From Agrilactobacillus yilanensis (lineage in GTDB: Bacteria; Bacillota; Bacilli; Lactobacillales; Lactobacillaceae): a DNA stretch of 64,000 bases. Below, piece by piece: positions 35,756-45,260 of the stretch. Location of the stretch: positions 1-64,000 of the forward strand of contig NZ_RHOY01000006.1 of the NCBI RefSeq assembly GCF_003946725.1, read 5' to 3'. The position numbers were made by a program, and so were the translations under genes. The notes under the pieces are model-generated. The model saw only the letters and a list, made by a program, of their open reading frames with translations. It made no database searches and was not told where the DNA came from. How positions within the stretch are numbered: position 1 is the stretch's first letter; the number at the start of each line of letters is the position of its first letter.

Positions 35756-36670
35756 TTAACGATTTCTTTGGCCAACATTTAGCGTATTGCGAAGGTAGTC
35801 TATACTTTCTAAGCAGGCTTTCATTTCTTTTTCACGTGCTTCTTCGATGCTATCATCACCGATTTCATATTCTACTTCAAAAGTAATCCGGTCTACTTTA
35901 GATTTTTCTCGTAACGTCTTTAGTATTTTTGCGCCGTCAATATCCCCTTGTCCAATTGGAGAACCGTAAGAGTGAACGCCATCTGGGTCTACAACTAATT
36001 TGATATCACAGAAATGAACACAGTTAGCGTAAGGCGCCAATTTTTCAACACAGGCTTCAGGGCCTTCTAATACGTTCATAGAATTCATCGTATCTAAACA
36101 AGCTCCAACTTTAGGGTGATTTAATTGTTTCACTAACCAAATTACTTCATCTGCATATAAATCACAGTGATTTTCTAAAGCCATGGTTAATCCCAATTCG
36201 TCTAATAATGGTAGATTTTCTTTAAATTCATCATAGCGTTTGCTCAATTGTTTCATCACATCTGGGTGGAAACAAGTCCCATACAGTGGATGTGGACGGT
36301 CAATATCTAAACTGAATTTCACTAAGTCTGCGCCCATTGCCTTTGCATTCAGCAATGCATCTTTAACCGTTGAATTAACCCGTGGGTCGCAAGGTGCATC
36401 AAAGGATACGTTATATTCTAGATATAAGCCATGGTCTTCAGCGGCTTTTTTTACTTTAGCCAGATGTTCAGGTTCCAAAGAAACTAAATCAACGTTTGTA
36501 ATATGTAGACCGTCTAATCCCCATTTTACGGCGTAATCCATTAATTGGAACAAATCGATACTTTGTTCAAAAGCGTGATCTTCAGAAAAGCCCCAACTTT
36601 CTCCTAAGCCGTGCAAATGTAAGGTATAAGTGTGCATTCCTAATTGAATTGGTCGATTATAATTACTCAT
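35756..36670 (-). CDS. sugar phosphate isomerase/epimerase-like TIM barrel protein
   Basis: 304 residues of the xylose isomerase-like/AP endonuclease 2 fold. Probable metal ligands are Glu in ALENHCD, Asp in ACLDTMNS, His in VHFCDIK and Glu in TFEVEYE. Family members epimerise or isomerise keto sugars and related hydroxy compounds. Its place between a ProC-like reductase and a transporter suggests that the substrate or product of the radical enzyme needs a stereochemical change. Confidence 0.8.
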   Translation of the reverse strand: MSNYNRPIQLGMHTYTLHLHGLGESWGFSEDHAFEQSIDLFQLMDYAVKWGLDGLHITNVDLVSLEPEHLAKVKKAAEDHGLYLEYNVSFDAPCDPRVNSTVKDALLNAKAMGADLVKFSLDIDRPHPLYGTCFHPDVMKQLSKRYDEFKENLPLLDELGLTMALENHCDLYADEVIWLVKQLNHPKVGACLDTMNSMNVLEGPEACVEKLAPYANCVHFCDIKLVVDPDGVHSYGSPIGQGDIDGAKILKTLREKSKVDRITFEVEYEIGDDSIEEAREKEMKACLESIDYLRNTLNVGQRNR

Positions 36671-36780
36671 GTTTTTTTCTCCTTTTTATCTGCGATTGTT
36701 CTGTTAATTTGATCAGCTGTACTTTACTACATCATTCTTTTCTGTCTCAATTTAAATCTCACGGATACTTGAAGCTAAAT

Positions 36781-37584
36781 TTATTGCTGCCCTAATTCTT
36801 TGCATCGTTCTACCGAAATTTTTACAAATTCTCGGTAGAGATCGTCAAATCCCATGGACTCTATTTTTTCTAATGCCGTTACCGTGGCACCACCAGGCAA
36901 CCGCAAAGCTGTTTCAAGCGCTTTCAAATCAGTATCGGCATTGAGTATCATTTCTCCGCTCCCTTTCATGGTTTGAGCGAATAATCTGACTGCCGTGTCT
37001 GGGTCTAAGCCTAGCTTTTCAGCTTCTTCAACCATTAAATTTGCAATATGATAGAAAAATCCTGGTGCTGAGCCATTAAAAGGTAAAATCTCAGCCATCA
37101 TGCCATCTGGTATTTCTTCAACGAGGCCACACGCGTTTAGAATTTCTGTTGCTTTTTCAACATCTTCATCCTCACAATTGGCGCAACGAGAGACGGCAAA
37201 CGCCCCTTCACCAACTTGTGAGCTCATATTTGGCATACAGATAATAACCTTACTGTCTTTTCCAAGATGTTCTTTATACCAATCTTGTTCAACCCCGGTT
37301 ACAACCGTTAATAACAGCTGTCCTGGTCTGTAACTAGCGGCTAATTCGTCAATAACCAATCCGGCTACTTTGGGCGTCACGCCTAAGACAAGTACGTCTG
37401 AATTATCAACTAAGTCACTCATTTTATCATAAATGACATACCCTTTTTTGGCATAAGCCGCTCTTGTTGCCGCGTTGATATCATAAATTCCAATTTCAGC
37501 GGGATTATAGTCCGGATTTAATTCTGCGCCTCTGTGCATTGCTTGAATAATATTTCCTGCTGCAATAAAGCCATAACGTAGCAT
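36781..37584 (-). CDS. pyrroline-5-carboxylate reductase-like protein (ProC family)
   Basis: 267 residues. It has a Rossmann start (YGFIAAGNIIQAM), VTPKVAGLVIDEL, CMPNMSSQVGEGAFAVSR, the family motif FNGSAPGFFYHI and RLPGGATVTALEK, close to P5C reductases. P5C reductase makes proline from 1-pyrroline-5-carboxylate with NAD(P)H. In clostridial hydroxyproline loci this gene follows the glycyl radical dehydratase, as here. The sequence is somewhat off the housekeeping type, so a related imine may be the substrate. 21 bp after the activase gene. Confidence 0.83.
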   Translation of the reverse strand: MLRYGFIAAGNIIQAMHRGAELNPDYNPAEIGIYDINAATRAAYAKKGYVIYDKMSDLVDNSDVLVLGVTPKVAGLVIDELAASYRPGQLLLTVVTGVEQDWYKEHLGKDSKVIICMPNMSSQVGEGAFAVSRCANCEDEDVEKATEILNACGLVEEIPDGMMAEILPFNGSAPGFFYHIANLMVEEAEKLGLDPDTAVRLFAQTMKGSGEMILNADTDLKALETALRLPGGATVTALEKIESMGFDDLYREFVKISVERCKELGQQ

Positions 37585-37605
37585 CAGGCCACCTCCTCTA
37601 GATCC

Positions 37606-38397
37606 TTAAATTATTGTTTTAACATAATTATTTGTGATACGCTGACACCATTTCATGTGCTGTTCTGATGGCGTTTCCACGTTGTCTAAGCCATAATCAA
37701 TCCCCAGCTTACGATAAGTATCCGTCCCATAGCGATGATATGGTAGCAGTTGTAAATGCTGTACGGCCGGTAACGCTTCAAGAAATTGTCCAAGCGCTAC
37801 CAACTCTGCTTCAGAATCATTAACCCCAGGAACCAACGGCCGCCGAATGATTAATTTGAAATTAGGTAAGTCAAGGTTACCAGCTTTTTTGATATTGCTT
37901 AAGATAATTTCATTATCAACGCCTGTAAAGGCTCTGTGCCTTGCTTCATCCATTACCTTCAAATCTACAAAGGCTGTATTTAGGCAGGCTAGAATTGGTT
38001 CAATTTTTTCCCAGCTGCTATAAAATGACGTCTCAACTGCTGTATTGATGCCTTCTTTACAAGCTTGTTTGACTAAAGCTGCTACAAATTCTGCTTGAAA
38101 TAACATTTCACCACCGGAAACAGTCATCCCACCACCAGAGTGAAAGTAAAAGGGACTATCTTTACGGACCTCTGCCATCACTTCCTCCACGGTCATCCTA
38201 TTACCATAAGTCAATTTACCGTCTTTTGTCGTTTCAATTTTCGCATTTATACCTTCAGGAGTAGAACACCATTTACAGCGCAAAGGGCAGCCTTTCATAA
38301 AGACGACGGTTCTTAAGCCATTGCCATCATAGATTGAACTTTTCACAATTCGTAAAACAGTGCCCGATAGATCTCTGCCTTCATACTCTTGATACAT
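37606..38397 (-). CDS. glycyl radical enzyme activating enzyme (radical SAM)
   Basis: 263 residues. The start at 38397 is chosen: GGAAGGGA lies 9 nt before its ATG, while the ATG at 38439 has none. CPLRCKWC (CxxxCxxC) binds the SAM [4Fe-4S] cluster; GGGMTVSGGE is the SAM-binding motif. Unlike most activases of non-PFL radical enzymes, there is no Cys-rich ferredoxin insert after the cluster motif; only about 20 residues separate the two parts. It generates the glycyl radical on the enzyme encoded just upstream. Confidence 0.9.
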   Translation of the reverse strand: MYQEYEGRDLSGTVLRIVKSSIYDGNGLRTVVFMKGCPLRCKWCSTPEGINAKIETTKDGKLTYGNRMTVEEVMAEVRKDSPFYFHSGGGMTVSGGEMLFQAEFVAALVKQACKEGINTAVETSFYSSWEKIEPILACLNTAFVDLKVMDEARHRAFTGVDNEIILSNIKKAGNLDLPNFKLIIRRPLVPGVNDSEAELVALGQFLEALPAVQHLQLLPYHRYGTDTYRKLGIDYGLDNVETPSEQHMKWCQRITNNYVKTII

Positions 38398-38509
38398 ATT
38401 AAACGATCCCTTCCAGATACTGCTCGTGGTGTAGCTCATGACGTTTTCACATCTTGAAGTATCCCTTTTTGTAAAAATTTAAGGTGTTCATCAATTTCAA
38501 ATTCTATCC

Positions 38510-40891
38510 TTAACTAAATTGTGCAATTTCAGTCCGTTGGATAATATCATCTTGAATGTCTTTGCCTAGTTCTACAAAAAAGGCTGTATAACCAGCAACT
38601 CTGACTAATAAATCACGATGGTCTTTTGGATGAACCTGAGCATCTTCCAAGACAGAACGATCAATAATATTATATTGTGTATGATAAATATCCAGGGTAC
38701 ATTGCGTTTTTAACATGACCATCATGTTATTCAGACCTTGATCCCCTTTAAGCATCTTTGGATCTAGTTTTAAATTCATTTGTGTGCCTTGCGTAAAGCG
38801 TGAATGTGGTAAATTACTAACAGATTTTAATAAAGCCGTCGCCCCTTTGACATCTGTACCACCAGTGGCGCCGATCCCATCTGCAAGTGGCAACCACGCT
38901 TTACGGCCTGATGGTAAAGCACCAACGCTTTGACCAATGGGCACATTACCAGATACTGGCAACATTCCTGCTGTTAAATGCCCGAATGGTGAGTCATATT
39001 TTTCAATTTGATCCACTAAGTAGGTATAAATCTTGCTTGCAAATGTATCCACATAAGCCTCATCATTCCCATATTTAGGAACAGACATGCAGAGGTCTTG
39101 TACTTCATCGTAGCCTTCGAAGTTATGATCTAAAGCGTCACATAACGCTGCCATTGTTAGCTTCTTGTCGTCAAAGATTAACGATTTAACTGCGGCGACA
39201 GAGTTGATAATATCCGCTTGCCCAATAATATTGATCCCATTACCGACATTAAACGTTGCCCCGCCATTTGCGTAATCTTTACCGCTTGCCATACAGTTTG
39301 GATAAGTCAATGATAATGCGGCGACAGGGCGGTAATGTTCACTTAAGTAATCTAAGTAGGCATTCATTGTAGCCATAGTATGAACAAAGTAATCAATTTG
39401 CTTTTTAACCGCCGTCATGAAATCCTCAAAGGTGGCAAACGTTCTTGGATCGCCGGTTTGAATGGAAACTAATTCTCCCGTTTTACGACTTCTGCCATTC
39501 GTCATGACCATATCAATGACGCCGCCCATACTAACTTCACCAATATCCGTATAAGACTTTAAGCGGCCCTCAAGATTTGTTTCAACACAACCACACGGTG
39601 TCCAATCCCAGGCTTGAGACAGCGGCACACCTTTATTTAACAGCATCTTAATCCCTGCATCATCATGATAAACCGCCGGCATGGTCCGCCCCATTCGAAT
39701 ACATTCGGCTGCTTTTCTTAAGAAAGCATCTGGATTTTTGGCCATGTTATAGCGAACTGTCATATTAGGTTCCTTCAACGCCGTATCCATCGTTGCTTGA
39801 ATGGTCATGTAGGACAAATCGTTAACGGCATCTCTGCCGTTTTGATCGATCCCCCCTGCAGTAACTTGAACCGTCATATTATAACCCGCTGAAAAGGCGG
39901 CACTCTCTCCATCTTGGAATAAGCCCATTTCTGCAATTTTTATCCAGAAGCAATCCAGTAGTTCTTGTGCTTCTTCTTTAGTCATGAGACCGTCTTGAAT
40001 ATCTTTATTGTAAAAATCGATAAGATATTGATCCATCCGTCCTAGATTATAAGAAGAAGCATTTTGTTCCATAAAAATACAGAATTCATAAGTTAACATA
40101 CTTTGTAAAGCTTCATAATAATTACGTGGTGGGTTTTCCGGTACATGACGATTCACTTCTGCGATCTTTAGTAATTCAGCTTTGCGATTTTCATCAGTTT
40201 CTTCTTCAGCCAACTGTTCAGCTAAATCTGCCTGCCGATTGGCAAGTGCGATAATCCCTTCTGCTGTGATGATCAGTGATTTATAAAAAATAATCTTTTT
40301 AAGTGCATCTTCTCCATCAGCATCATCTAATTGGGCTAATTTTTGTGCCGCTTCTTTTTTGATACCGCCAATCCCTTTTTTCAAAAGTGTGCGCCAGCCA
40401 GGTGTGTTTTCGCCATAACCCCGAACAAACTTTTTGTCGACATACAGCATCCCGCCATCTCGCATCGTCCTGACATCGTCTGGCATCATCGCATTCCAAC
40501 GATCTAAGACACATTTACCACGCCAATACGGGGCAACTTCTTCCATAAAAAGTTTTTTATTTTCTTCAGATAAATAAAAGGGATCGTACTTACGTGTACC
40601 GATTGTATCCAGTTCTTTTTCGATAACGGAACAAGCAGAATCTGGGTTTAAAATTCCCGCACGTGGTTTAAAAGCCACGCCACCGACTAAAAGTTCATTG
40701 TCTTGAATGAAGATTGGTTTCTTCTCATAGACATTTTTCATTGCCGTCGCTTTTTGGATTTGCCATGGTTGACCTTCCGTCGCCTTAAAGCCTTCAGTGA
40801 CGTAATAAGCATCTAAAATATCCATCTCTACCCGGTGAGACATATAATTATCTCTTAACGCCTGTATTCGGTTCATATATTCTTTTGGCAT
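38510..40891 (-). CDS. glycyl radical enzyme (dehydratase/lyase clade)
   Basis: 793 residues, full length for the family. The radical site is Gly767 in VRVAGYTAFFVEL; the thiyl residue is Cys435 followed by Glu437 in PCGCVETN, the Cys-x-Glu pair of dehydratases and C-X lyases, not the CysCys of pyruvate formate-lyase. NASSYNLGRMDQY is the usual substrate-region motif. A ProC-like gene downstream suggests a hydroxyproline-type dehydration giving a pyrroline carboxylate, but the active-site loop differs from the known HypD loop (SGCVETG). The enzyme is oxygen-sensitive and cytosolic. AAGGAG precedes the ATG. Confidence 0.9.
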   Translation of the reverse strand: MPKEYMNRIQALRDNYMSHRVEMDILDAYYVTEGFKATEGQPWQIQKATAMKNVYEKKPIFIQDNELLVGGVAFKPRAGILNPDSACSVIEKELDTIGTRKYDPFYLSEENKKLFMEEVAPYWRGKCVLDRWNAMMPDDVRTMRDGGMLYVDKKFVRGYGENTPGWRTLLKKGIGGIKKEAAQKLAQLDDADGEDALKKIIFYKSLIITAEGIIALANRQADLAEQLAEEETDENRKAELLKIAEVNRHVPENPPRNYYEALQSMLTYEFCIFMEQNASSYNLGRMDQYLIDFYNKDIQDGLMTKEEAQELLDCFWIKIAEMGLFQDGESAAFSAGYNMTVQVTAGGIDQNGRDAVNDLSYMTIQATMDTALKEPNMTVRYNMAKNPDAFLRKAAECIRMGRTMPAVYHDDAGIKMLLNKGVPLSQAWDWTPCGCVETNLEGRLKSYTDIGEVSMGGVIDMVMTNGRSRKTGELVSIQTGDPRTFATFEDFMTAVKKQIDYFVHTMATMNAYLDYLSEHYRPVAALSLTYPNCMASGKDYANGGATFNVGNGINIIGQADIINSVAAVKSLIFDDKKLTMAALCDALDHNFEGYDEVQDLCMSVPKYGNDEAYVDTFASKIYTYLVDQIEKYDSPFGHLTAGMLPVSGNVPIGQSVGALPSGRKAWLPLADGIGATGGTDVKGATALLKSVSNLPHSRFTQGTQMNLKLDPKMLKGDQGLNNMMVMLKTQCTLDIYHTQYNIIDRSVLEDAQVHPKDHRDLLVRVAGYTAFFVELGKDIQDDIIQRTEIAQFS

Positions 40892-41380
40892 AGTACCTTC
40901 TCCTTTTTAGTCGCGGCTTCTTTTCTGTTATTATTAATTGAAGCGGTAAGTTGCCTTCTGTTTAATAAAGTGATCACATGATAGTTCAGTTTTAATGTGT
41001 CAACTTTTCCAAGATTCAACTTAAAGTAACTTACTCGAGCTGACTTAAGCGATCAAGCTGTCAAAAAAGCGGTTAGTACCCAAATTTAATTAACAAATTT
41101 TTTTAAACTAACCTGCTTTCCTACTTCGATGAAATTGTAGCATTATTCACAAATTGATGTAAAATAGTGTTTTTGTATAACACTATACAGATGGTGAATA
41201 ATCTTGTTTACTATCTATTATTGATTTCATAGTATGTAAAGAATAAACTAGTAGTATCCATATACTTGTGATTTAAATATCTAATAGGGCTTTCTAAGAG
41301 AAATTTGCCTTACTTTTCCTATCACTCACCTTCATTTTGTCGGGTGAACTTAAACATTAAGTCATCATGGGGGACTTTTC
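40892..41380. promoter_or_regulatory. control region of the glycyl radical cluster with a nested inverted repeat
   Basis: 489 bp between divergent genes. ATTATTCAC (41142-41150) pairs with GTGAATAAT (41194-41202), and inside it ATAGTGTT (41164-41171) with AACACTAT (41179-41186). This two-level dyad is a probable site for the LysR protein or a redox regulator. No gene is seen. Confidence 0.55.
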
Positions 41381-42259
41381 ATGGATTTAAAACAAATTGA
41401 ATACTTCTTTTCCATTGCTGAAGTGGGTAATATCACTAAAGCCGCTGATCTTCTTTATACTTCTCAGCCCACGGTAAGTCGACAACTCTTAATTTTAGAA
41501 AGAGAATTAGGCTATCCTCTGTTCAATCGCGATAGTAAACCGCTGGAACTAACTAAGGCCGGTAAAATTTTTTATGACGGGATGAAAGACGCGTTATCCA
41601 AAATCGATACCACTGTTGATATTGCCAAAAATGCGGCAGAAGAAAATAATAATTCTCTCTCCATTGCTTTTCAATCCGGTTACTATACTGAATACATACT
41701 GTTTCCTGTCATTGATGCCTTTCGCGAAGCTTATCCAAATATTCATATTCGGTCTGACAAACTCATGTCTATAGAAATGATGAACGGCTTAAAAAATGAA
41801 AGCATCGATATTTGTATTGGCCGGGCTTTTAAGCATTGGTTAGAAGCCGGTTTTGATGTTCAGGAGCTTCAAAAAATAGACACCCAAGTTATCATGTCCA
41901 ATAAACACCGCTTAGCTGCTAAAAAATCTCTTAATTACACGGACTTACAAGGTGAAACTTTTTACCTCACTTCACCAAACGGCCATCAAATCAACGAAAT
42001 TTTTCAAGGCCATTGTTCGTTATCTCAAGTTAATCAGGTTCAAGTCCCCAACTCTGAAATTGCCTATTTTAAAGTATTAGCCTATAACGGCTTAACGTTG
42101 TCAGATCCTTATGATCCGTCATGGACAAATAACCCCTACTATCACTCTATTTCGATTTCACCTTTTTATACAGATTCCTGTGTTTGTGTAACAACGCCCA
42201 CCAATTTGAATCCTACGATTAAATTATTCAAAGATTTTTTTACAGACTTTATGCAATAA
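41381..42259 (+). CDS. LysR-family regulator of the glycyl radical cluster
   Basis: 292 residues. DNA-binding part GNITKAADLLYTSQPTVSRQLLILERELGYPLFNR (in pieces) and a LysR substrate domain. It is divergent from the glycyl radical enzyme, which places it as activator of that cluster with the imported compound as likely inducer. Confidence 0.88.
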   Translation: MDLKQIEYFFSIAEVGNITKAADLLYTSQPTVSRQLLILERELGYPLFNRDSKPLELTKAGKIFYDGMKDALSKIDTTVDIAKNAAEENNNSLSIAFQSGYYTEYILFPVIDAFREAYPNIHIRSDKLMSIEMMNGLKNESIDICIGRAFKHWLEAGFDVQELQKIDTQVIMSNKHRLAAKKSLNYTDLQGETFYLTSPNGHQINEIFQGHCSLSQVNQVQVPNSEIAYFKVLAYNGLTLSDPYDPSWTNNPYYHSISISPFYTDSCVCVTTPTNLNPTIKLFKDFFTDFMQ

Positions 42260-42332
42260 TCCCTTGATGGTTGTCAGCTGAAATAGGCTAATTTGTCTAA
42301 CAACTATGACGGGCTTTTTGTATGCCTAGAAT

Positions 42333-42402
42333 AAATCGTATCGTACAAAAAAAGGCCCTTTTAACCGAACTTTGTTTGTTAATTGTACGGTTAAAAGAGA
42401 CT
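42333..42402. repeat. inverted repeat at the edge of the PTS fragment
   Basis: CTTTTAACCG and CGGTTAAAAG are 10-bp arms about 20 nt apart, just before the truncated PTS gene. It may be an insertion-sequence end or a terminator. Confidence 0.4.
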
Positions 42403-42421
42403 CTATTATAATGTTCATTAG

Positions 42422-43186
42422 TTTTGTGGCGCTATCATTGCTGGCCTAATTGTTGGGTATCTTGTTTTATATATCAAAAAAATTAAAGTACCTAAGGCTA
42501 TTCAGCCTTTGATGCCAATAATGATTATTCCAATTACTGCAACTTTGATTATTGCATTTCTTTTTATTTTCGTTATTGGAGCACCAATTTCAGGATTAAT
42601 GAAATTGCTTTTTGGATTCTTAACCGATTTATCTGGTGGAAGTATTATTATACTTGGACTAGTAGTTGGCTTGATGCAAGGATTTGATATGGGTGGACCA
42701 GTCAGTAAGGTCGTCTTTCTTTTCAGTGTCGGCCTAATTGCGGATGGCCAGACTCAATTCATGGGTGCACAGGCCTGCGCCATTCCTGTTGCACCACTTG
42801 GTATGGCTCTGGCAACTATGATCGGTCGAAAATACTTTGATAAAGAATCTGTTGCAAACGGGAAATCCGCCTTAGCCATGGGACTTGTCGGTATATCTGA
42901 AGGTGCTATCCCATTTGCAGCTAGCGATCCACTAAGTGTCATCCCCGCTAATATGATTGGTAGTGCCGTTGCCAGTACATTAGCCTTTTCATTTGGTATA
43001 ACTGATAATGTCGCACATGGTGGCCCTATTGTTGTCCTACTAGGTGCCGTTAATAAACCAATATTAGCAATTATCTGTATGCTCGCTGGAACAATTGTTA
43101 CAGCAATAGTTGCACTATTCTTAAAAGCTACCTTTAGTAGACGTTCTGAAAAAAGAGAGCTCAAAAAAATGGATGTAGCCAACTAA
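42422..43186 (+). pseudogene. 5'-truncated fructose-type PTS EIIC component
   Basis: The frame opens right after a stop at 42419 with GAIIAGLIVGYLVLYIKKIKV, an internal part of FruA-type EIIC, and runs through GFDMGGPVSKVVFLFS to a normal C-terminus. The EIIA, EIIB and first membrane helices are missing and there is no ribosome site or usual start. It cannot transport sugar alone. The break point lies next to the inverted repeat at 42333-42402. Confidence 0.8.
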
Positions 43187-43230
43187 AAAATCTCCCTTTG
43201 AATCCAACACAATTCAAAGGGAGATTTTTT
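43185..43230. terminator. bidirectional terminator
   Basis: A perfect 18-bp stem with TCTCCCTTTGAA and TTCAAAGGGAGA, flanked by A6 and T6. It serves the PTS fragment and the five-gene acid-sugar operon on the other strand. Confidence 0.88.
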
Positions 43231-43244
43231 ACTATAACGTAATT

Positions 43245-44273
43245 TTAACGATTATTTGCCAATTTGACAGCATAATCTATTGCATCTTCAAGACTAATTT
43301 CGTTAGCTGTTCCTTTTAATGACTGATCAAAAGCAGTGCCATGATCAACACTAGCGCGAATAATTGGTAATCCTAAAGTAATATTAACCCCGGCAACTGC
43401 ACCCCATTTTTTCTTTACTTCATCATATTGGAAGCCTAGAACTTTTAATGGAATATGTCCCTGATCATGATACATTGCCACTACAATATCATACCAGCCA
43501 CCAATTGCCTTAGGAAAAATAGTATCTGGCGGCACTGGGCCTTCAACATTAATCCCATCTGCTTTAGCTGCCTCTATAGCTGGTATAATCTCTGCCGCTT
43601 CTTCATGACCGAACAAACCATTTTCACTAGCATGCGGATTCAATCCAGCCACCCCTACACGGGGATGTTCAATTCCTAAACGTTTACATGCTGAGTCCGC
43701 AATTCGAATAACTTCTTCAACACGAGGTTCCTTCACTAAATCACAAGCTTCTCGAAGAGCTACGTGGGTTGAAACATGTACAATACGAACATTTTTATAA
43801 GCCAGCATCATTGTATAATTCTTAGTATTTGTAAAATGTGCGTAAATCTCTGTATGCCCTGCAAAATGATGCCCGGCAAGATTCATAGCTTCTTTATTCA
43901 AAGCGTTAGTGACCGTTGCATCAACCTCATGAGCCATCGCTAGTTCAATTACCTGATGTACATATTGATAGGCTGCATTCCCGGCCATTGCACTGACTTC
44001 CCCGAATTTAAGTTGATCGACATCAACTAAACCCATATCAAATATATCCATCGTACCAAACTCGAATTTTGCTTCTTTCACTGAATGAATAACATTCAGT
44101 GGCATCTTAAGTTCAGGTAAAACTGTCATTACCTTTTTAAGAACATTTGCATCTCCGACTAACAGCGGACGACATTTTTTAAACAGTTCTGAATTCTGAA
44201 ACGCCTTTAACGAGATCTCTGGTCCAATACTGGCAGGATCTCCCATTGTGATTGCAACAATTGGTTTTACCAT
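43245..44273 (-). CDS. PdxA-family 4-phospho-hydroxyacid dehydrogenase (PdxA2-like)
   Basis: 342 residues; ATG at 44273 has GGAGG 8 nt upstream. The start AITMGDPASIGPEI and the metal-site region AMYHDQGHIPLK are PdxA hallmarks. In this context, with a DUF1537 kinase and no vitamin B6 genes, it fits PdxA2, which oxidises 4-phospho-D-threonate or 4-phospho-D-erythronate with NAD, with loss of CO2 to give dihydroxyacetone phosphate. It is the last gene of the operon. Confidence 0.85.
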   Translation of the reverse strand: MVKPIVAITMGDPASIGPEISLKAFQNSELFKKCRPLLVGDANVLKKVMTVLPELKMPLNVIHSVKEAKFEFGTMDIFDMGLVDVDQLKFGEVSAMAGNAAYQYVHQVIELAMAHEVDATVTNALNKEAMNLAGHHFAGHTEIYAHFTNTKNYTMMLAYKNVRIVHVSTHVALREACDLVKEPRVEEVIRIADSACKRLGIEHPRVGVAGLNPHASENGLFGHEEAAEIIPAIEAAKADGINVEGPVPPDTIFPKAIGGWYDIVVAMYHDQGHIPLKVLGFQYDEVKKKWGAVAGVNITLGLPIIRASVDHGTAFDQSLKGTANEISLEDAIDYAVKLANNR

Positions 44274-44331
44274 CGTAAATACCTCCAAAAACTCAAAGTT
44301 GAATCTATTAACATTCTAAAATTATTCGTTT

Positions 44332-45234
44332 CTATTTTGCAAAATATGCACTATAAACTTCGTGTAATGTTGCTTCAATCTTTGTCTTAGCTTCTGGTGC
44401 CAAATAATTGAATGGCGCTCTAGTCGAACCTACAGGGTAACCAATAATGTTTGTTGCTACTTTAGTAATCGTATTTGGATTGCCTAATGAGAACAAGTTA
44501 CGTAATGGTCGAATTGAATCTTGAGCAGCCTGAGCACCCTTAAAATCACCTTTTAACCAACGTTGGTAAATTGACACCATAATTGTTGGTAATACGTTAG
44601 CCACCGCTGTAATACCACCAGTACCACCGGCTTGTAAAGTCCACAAAATTAACGCATCATTCCCAGAGATGACTTTAAAATCACGATCTCTTGTCAATTC
44701 AATGTACTGCAAAATATTATCAAAGTTACCACTAGAATCTTTGACCCCAATGATATGTTTTAAATCTGCTAAACGACTAACTGTTTGCGGTTTCAAGGCA
44801 TTACCAGTACGAGCAGGAATGTTATATAGTAAAATTGGTACATCCACAGCTGCATCAATTGCAGCATAGTGACGATAAAGCTCTTCTTGACTTGCCGCTG
44901 CAAAACTTGGTGTGATGATTGACAAAGCATCTGCACCAGCCTCTTGTGCCTCTAATGACAATTGAATTGTTTCTGCTGTAGAAACACATCCAGTTCCTAC
45001 GTATACTGGTACACGATTGGCCGCCTGATCAATAACAATCTTCATGACATTTAATTTTTCTTCATGACTAAGGATGTAAGCTTCCCCGTTAGTCCCTAAT
45101 GTAAAGACCCCATTAACACCGGCATTAATTTGGCGATCTACTTGGTTTCTTAACTCAGTTTCATTCACTTGCTCGTTTTCATCCAACGGTGTAACCATTG
45201 CAGCAATAATACCTGTAGCGATTTCTTTGACCAT
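44332..45234 (-). CDS. DapA/NanA-family aldolase
   Basis: 300 residues, TIM barrel. Schiff-base Lys in GVKDSSGN, Tyr in LYNIPARTG and the GTNGEAYIL loop mark the dihydrodipicolinate synthase/N-acetylneuraminate lyase superfamily. In an operon with sugar-acid genes it is more likely an aldolase or dehydratase for a keto-deoxy acid, giving pyruvate, than a lysine enzyme. The ATG has GGAGG upstream. Confidence 0.87.
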   Translation of the reverse strand: MVKEIATGIIAAMVTPLDENEQVNETELRNQVDRQINAGVNGVFTLGTNGEAYILSHEEKLNVMKIVIDQAANRVPVYVGTGCVSTAETIQLSLEAQEAGADALSIITPSFAAASQEELYRHYAAIDAAVDVPILLYNIPARTGNALKPQTVSRLADLKHIIGVKDSSGNFDNILQYIELTRDRDFKVISGNDALILWTLQAGGTGGITAVANVLPTIMVSIYQRWLKGDFKGAQAAQDSIRPLRNLFSLGNPNTITKVATNIIGYPVGSTRAPFNYLAPEAKTKIEATLHEVYSAYFAK

Positions 45235-45260
45235 TATTAAAATCCTCCTTGATTGACTAA

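Noticed and set aside
38510-40891. direct naming as trans-4-hydroxyproline dehydratase (hypD)
   Set aside because: The ProC-like neighbour supports it, but the active-site loop and the extra epimerase do not. A family-level call is safer.
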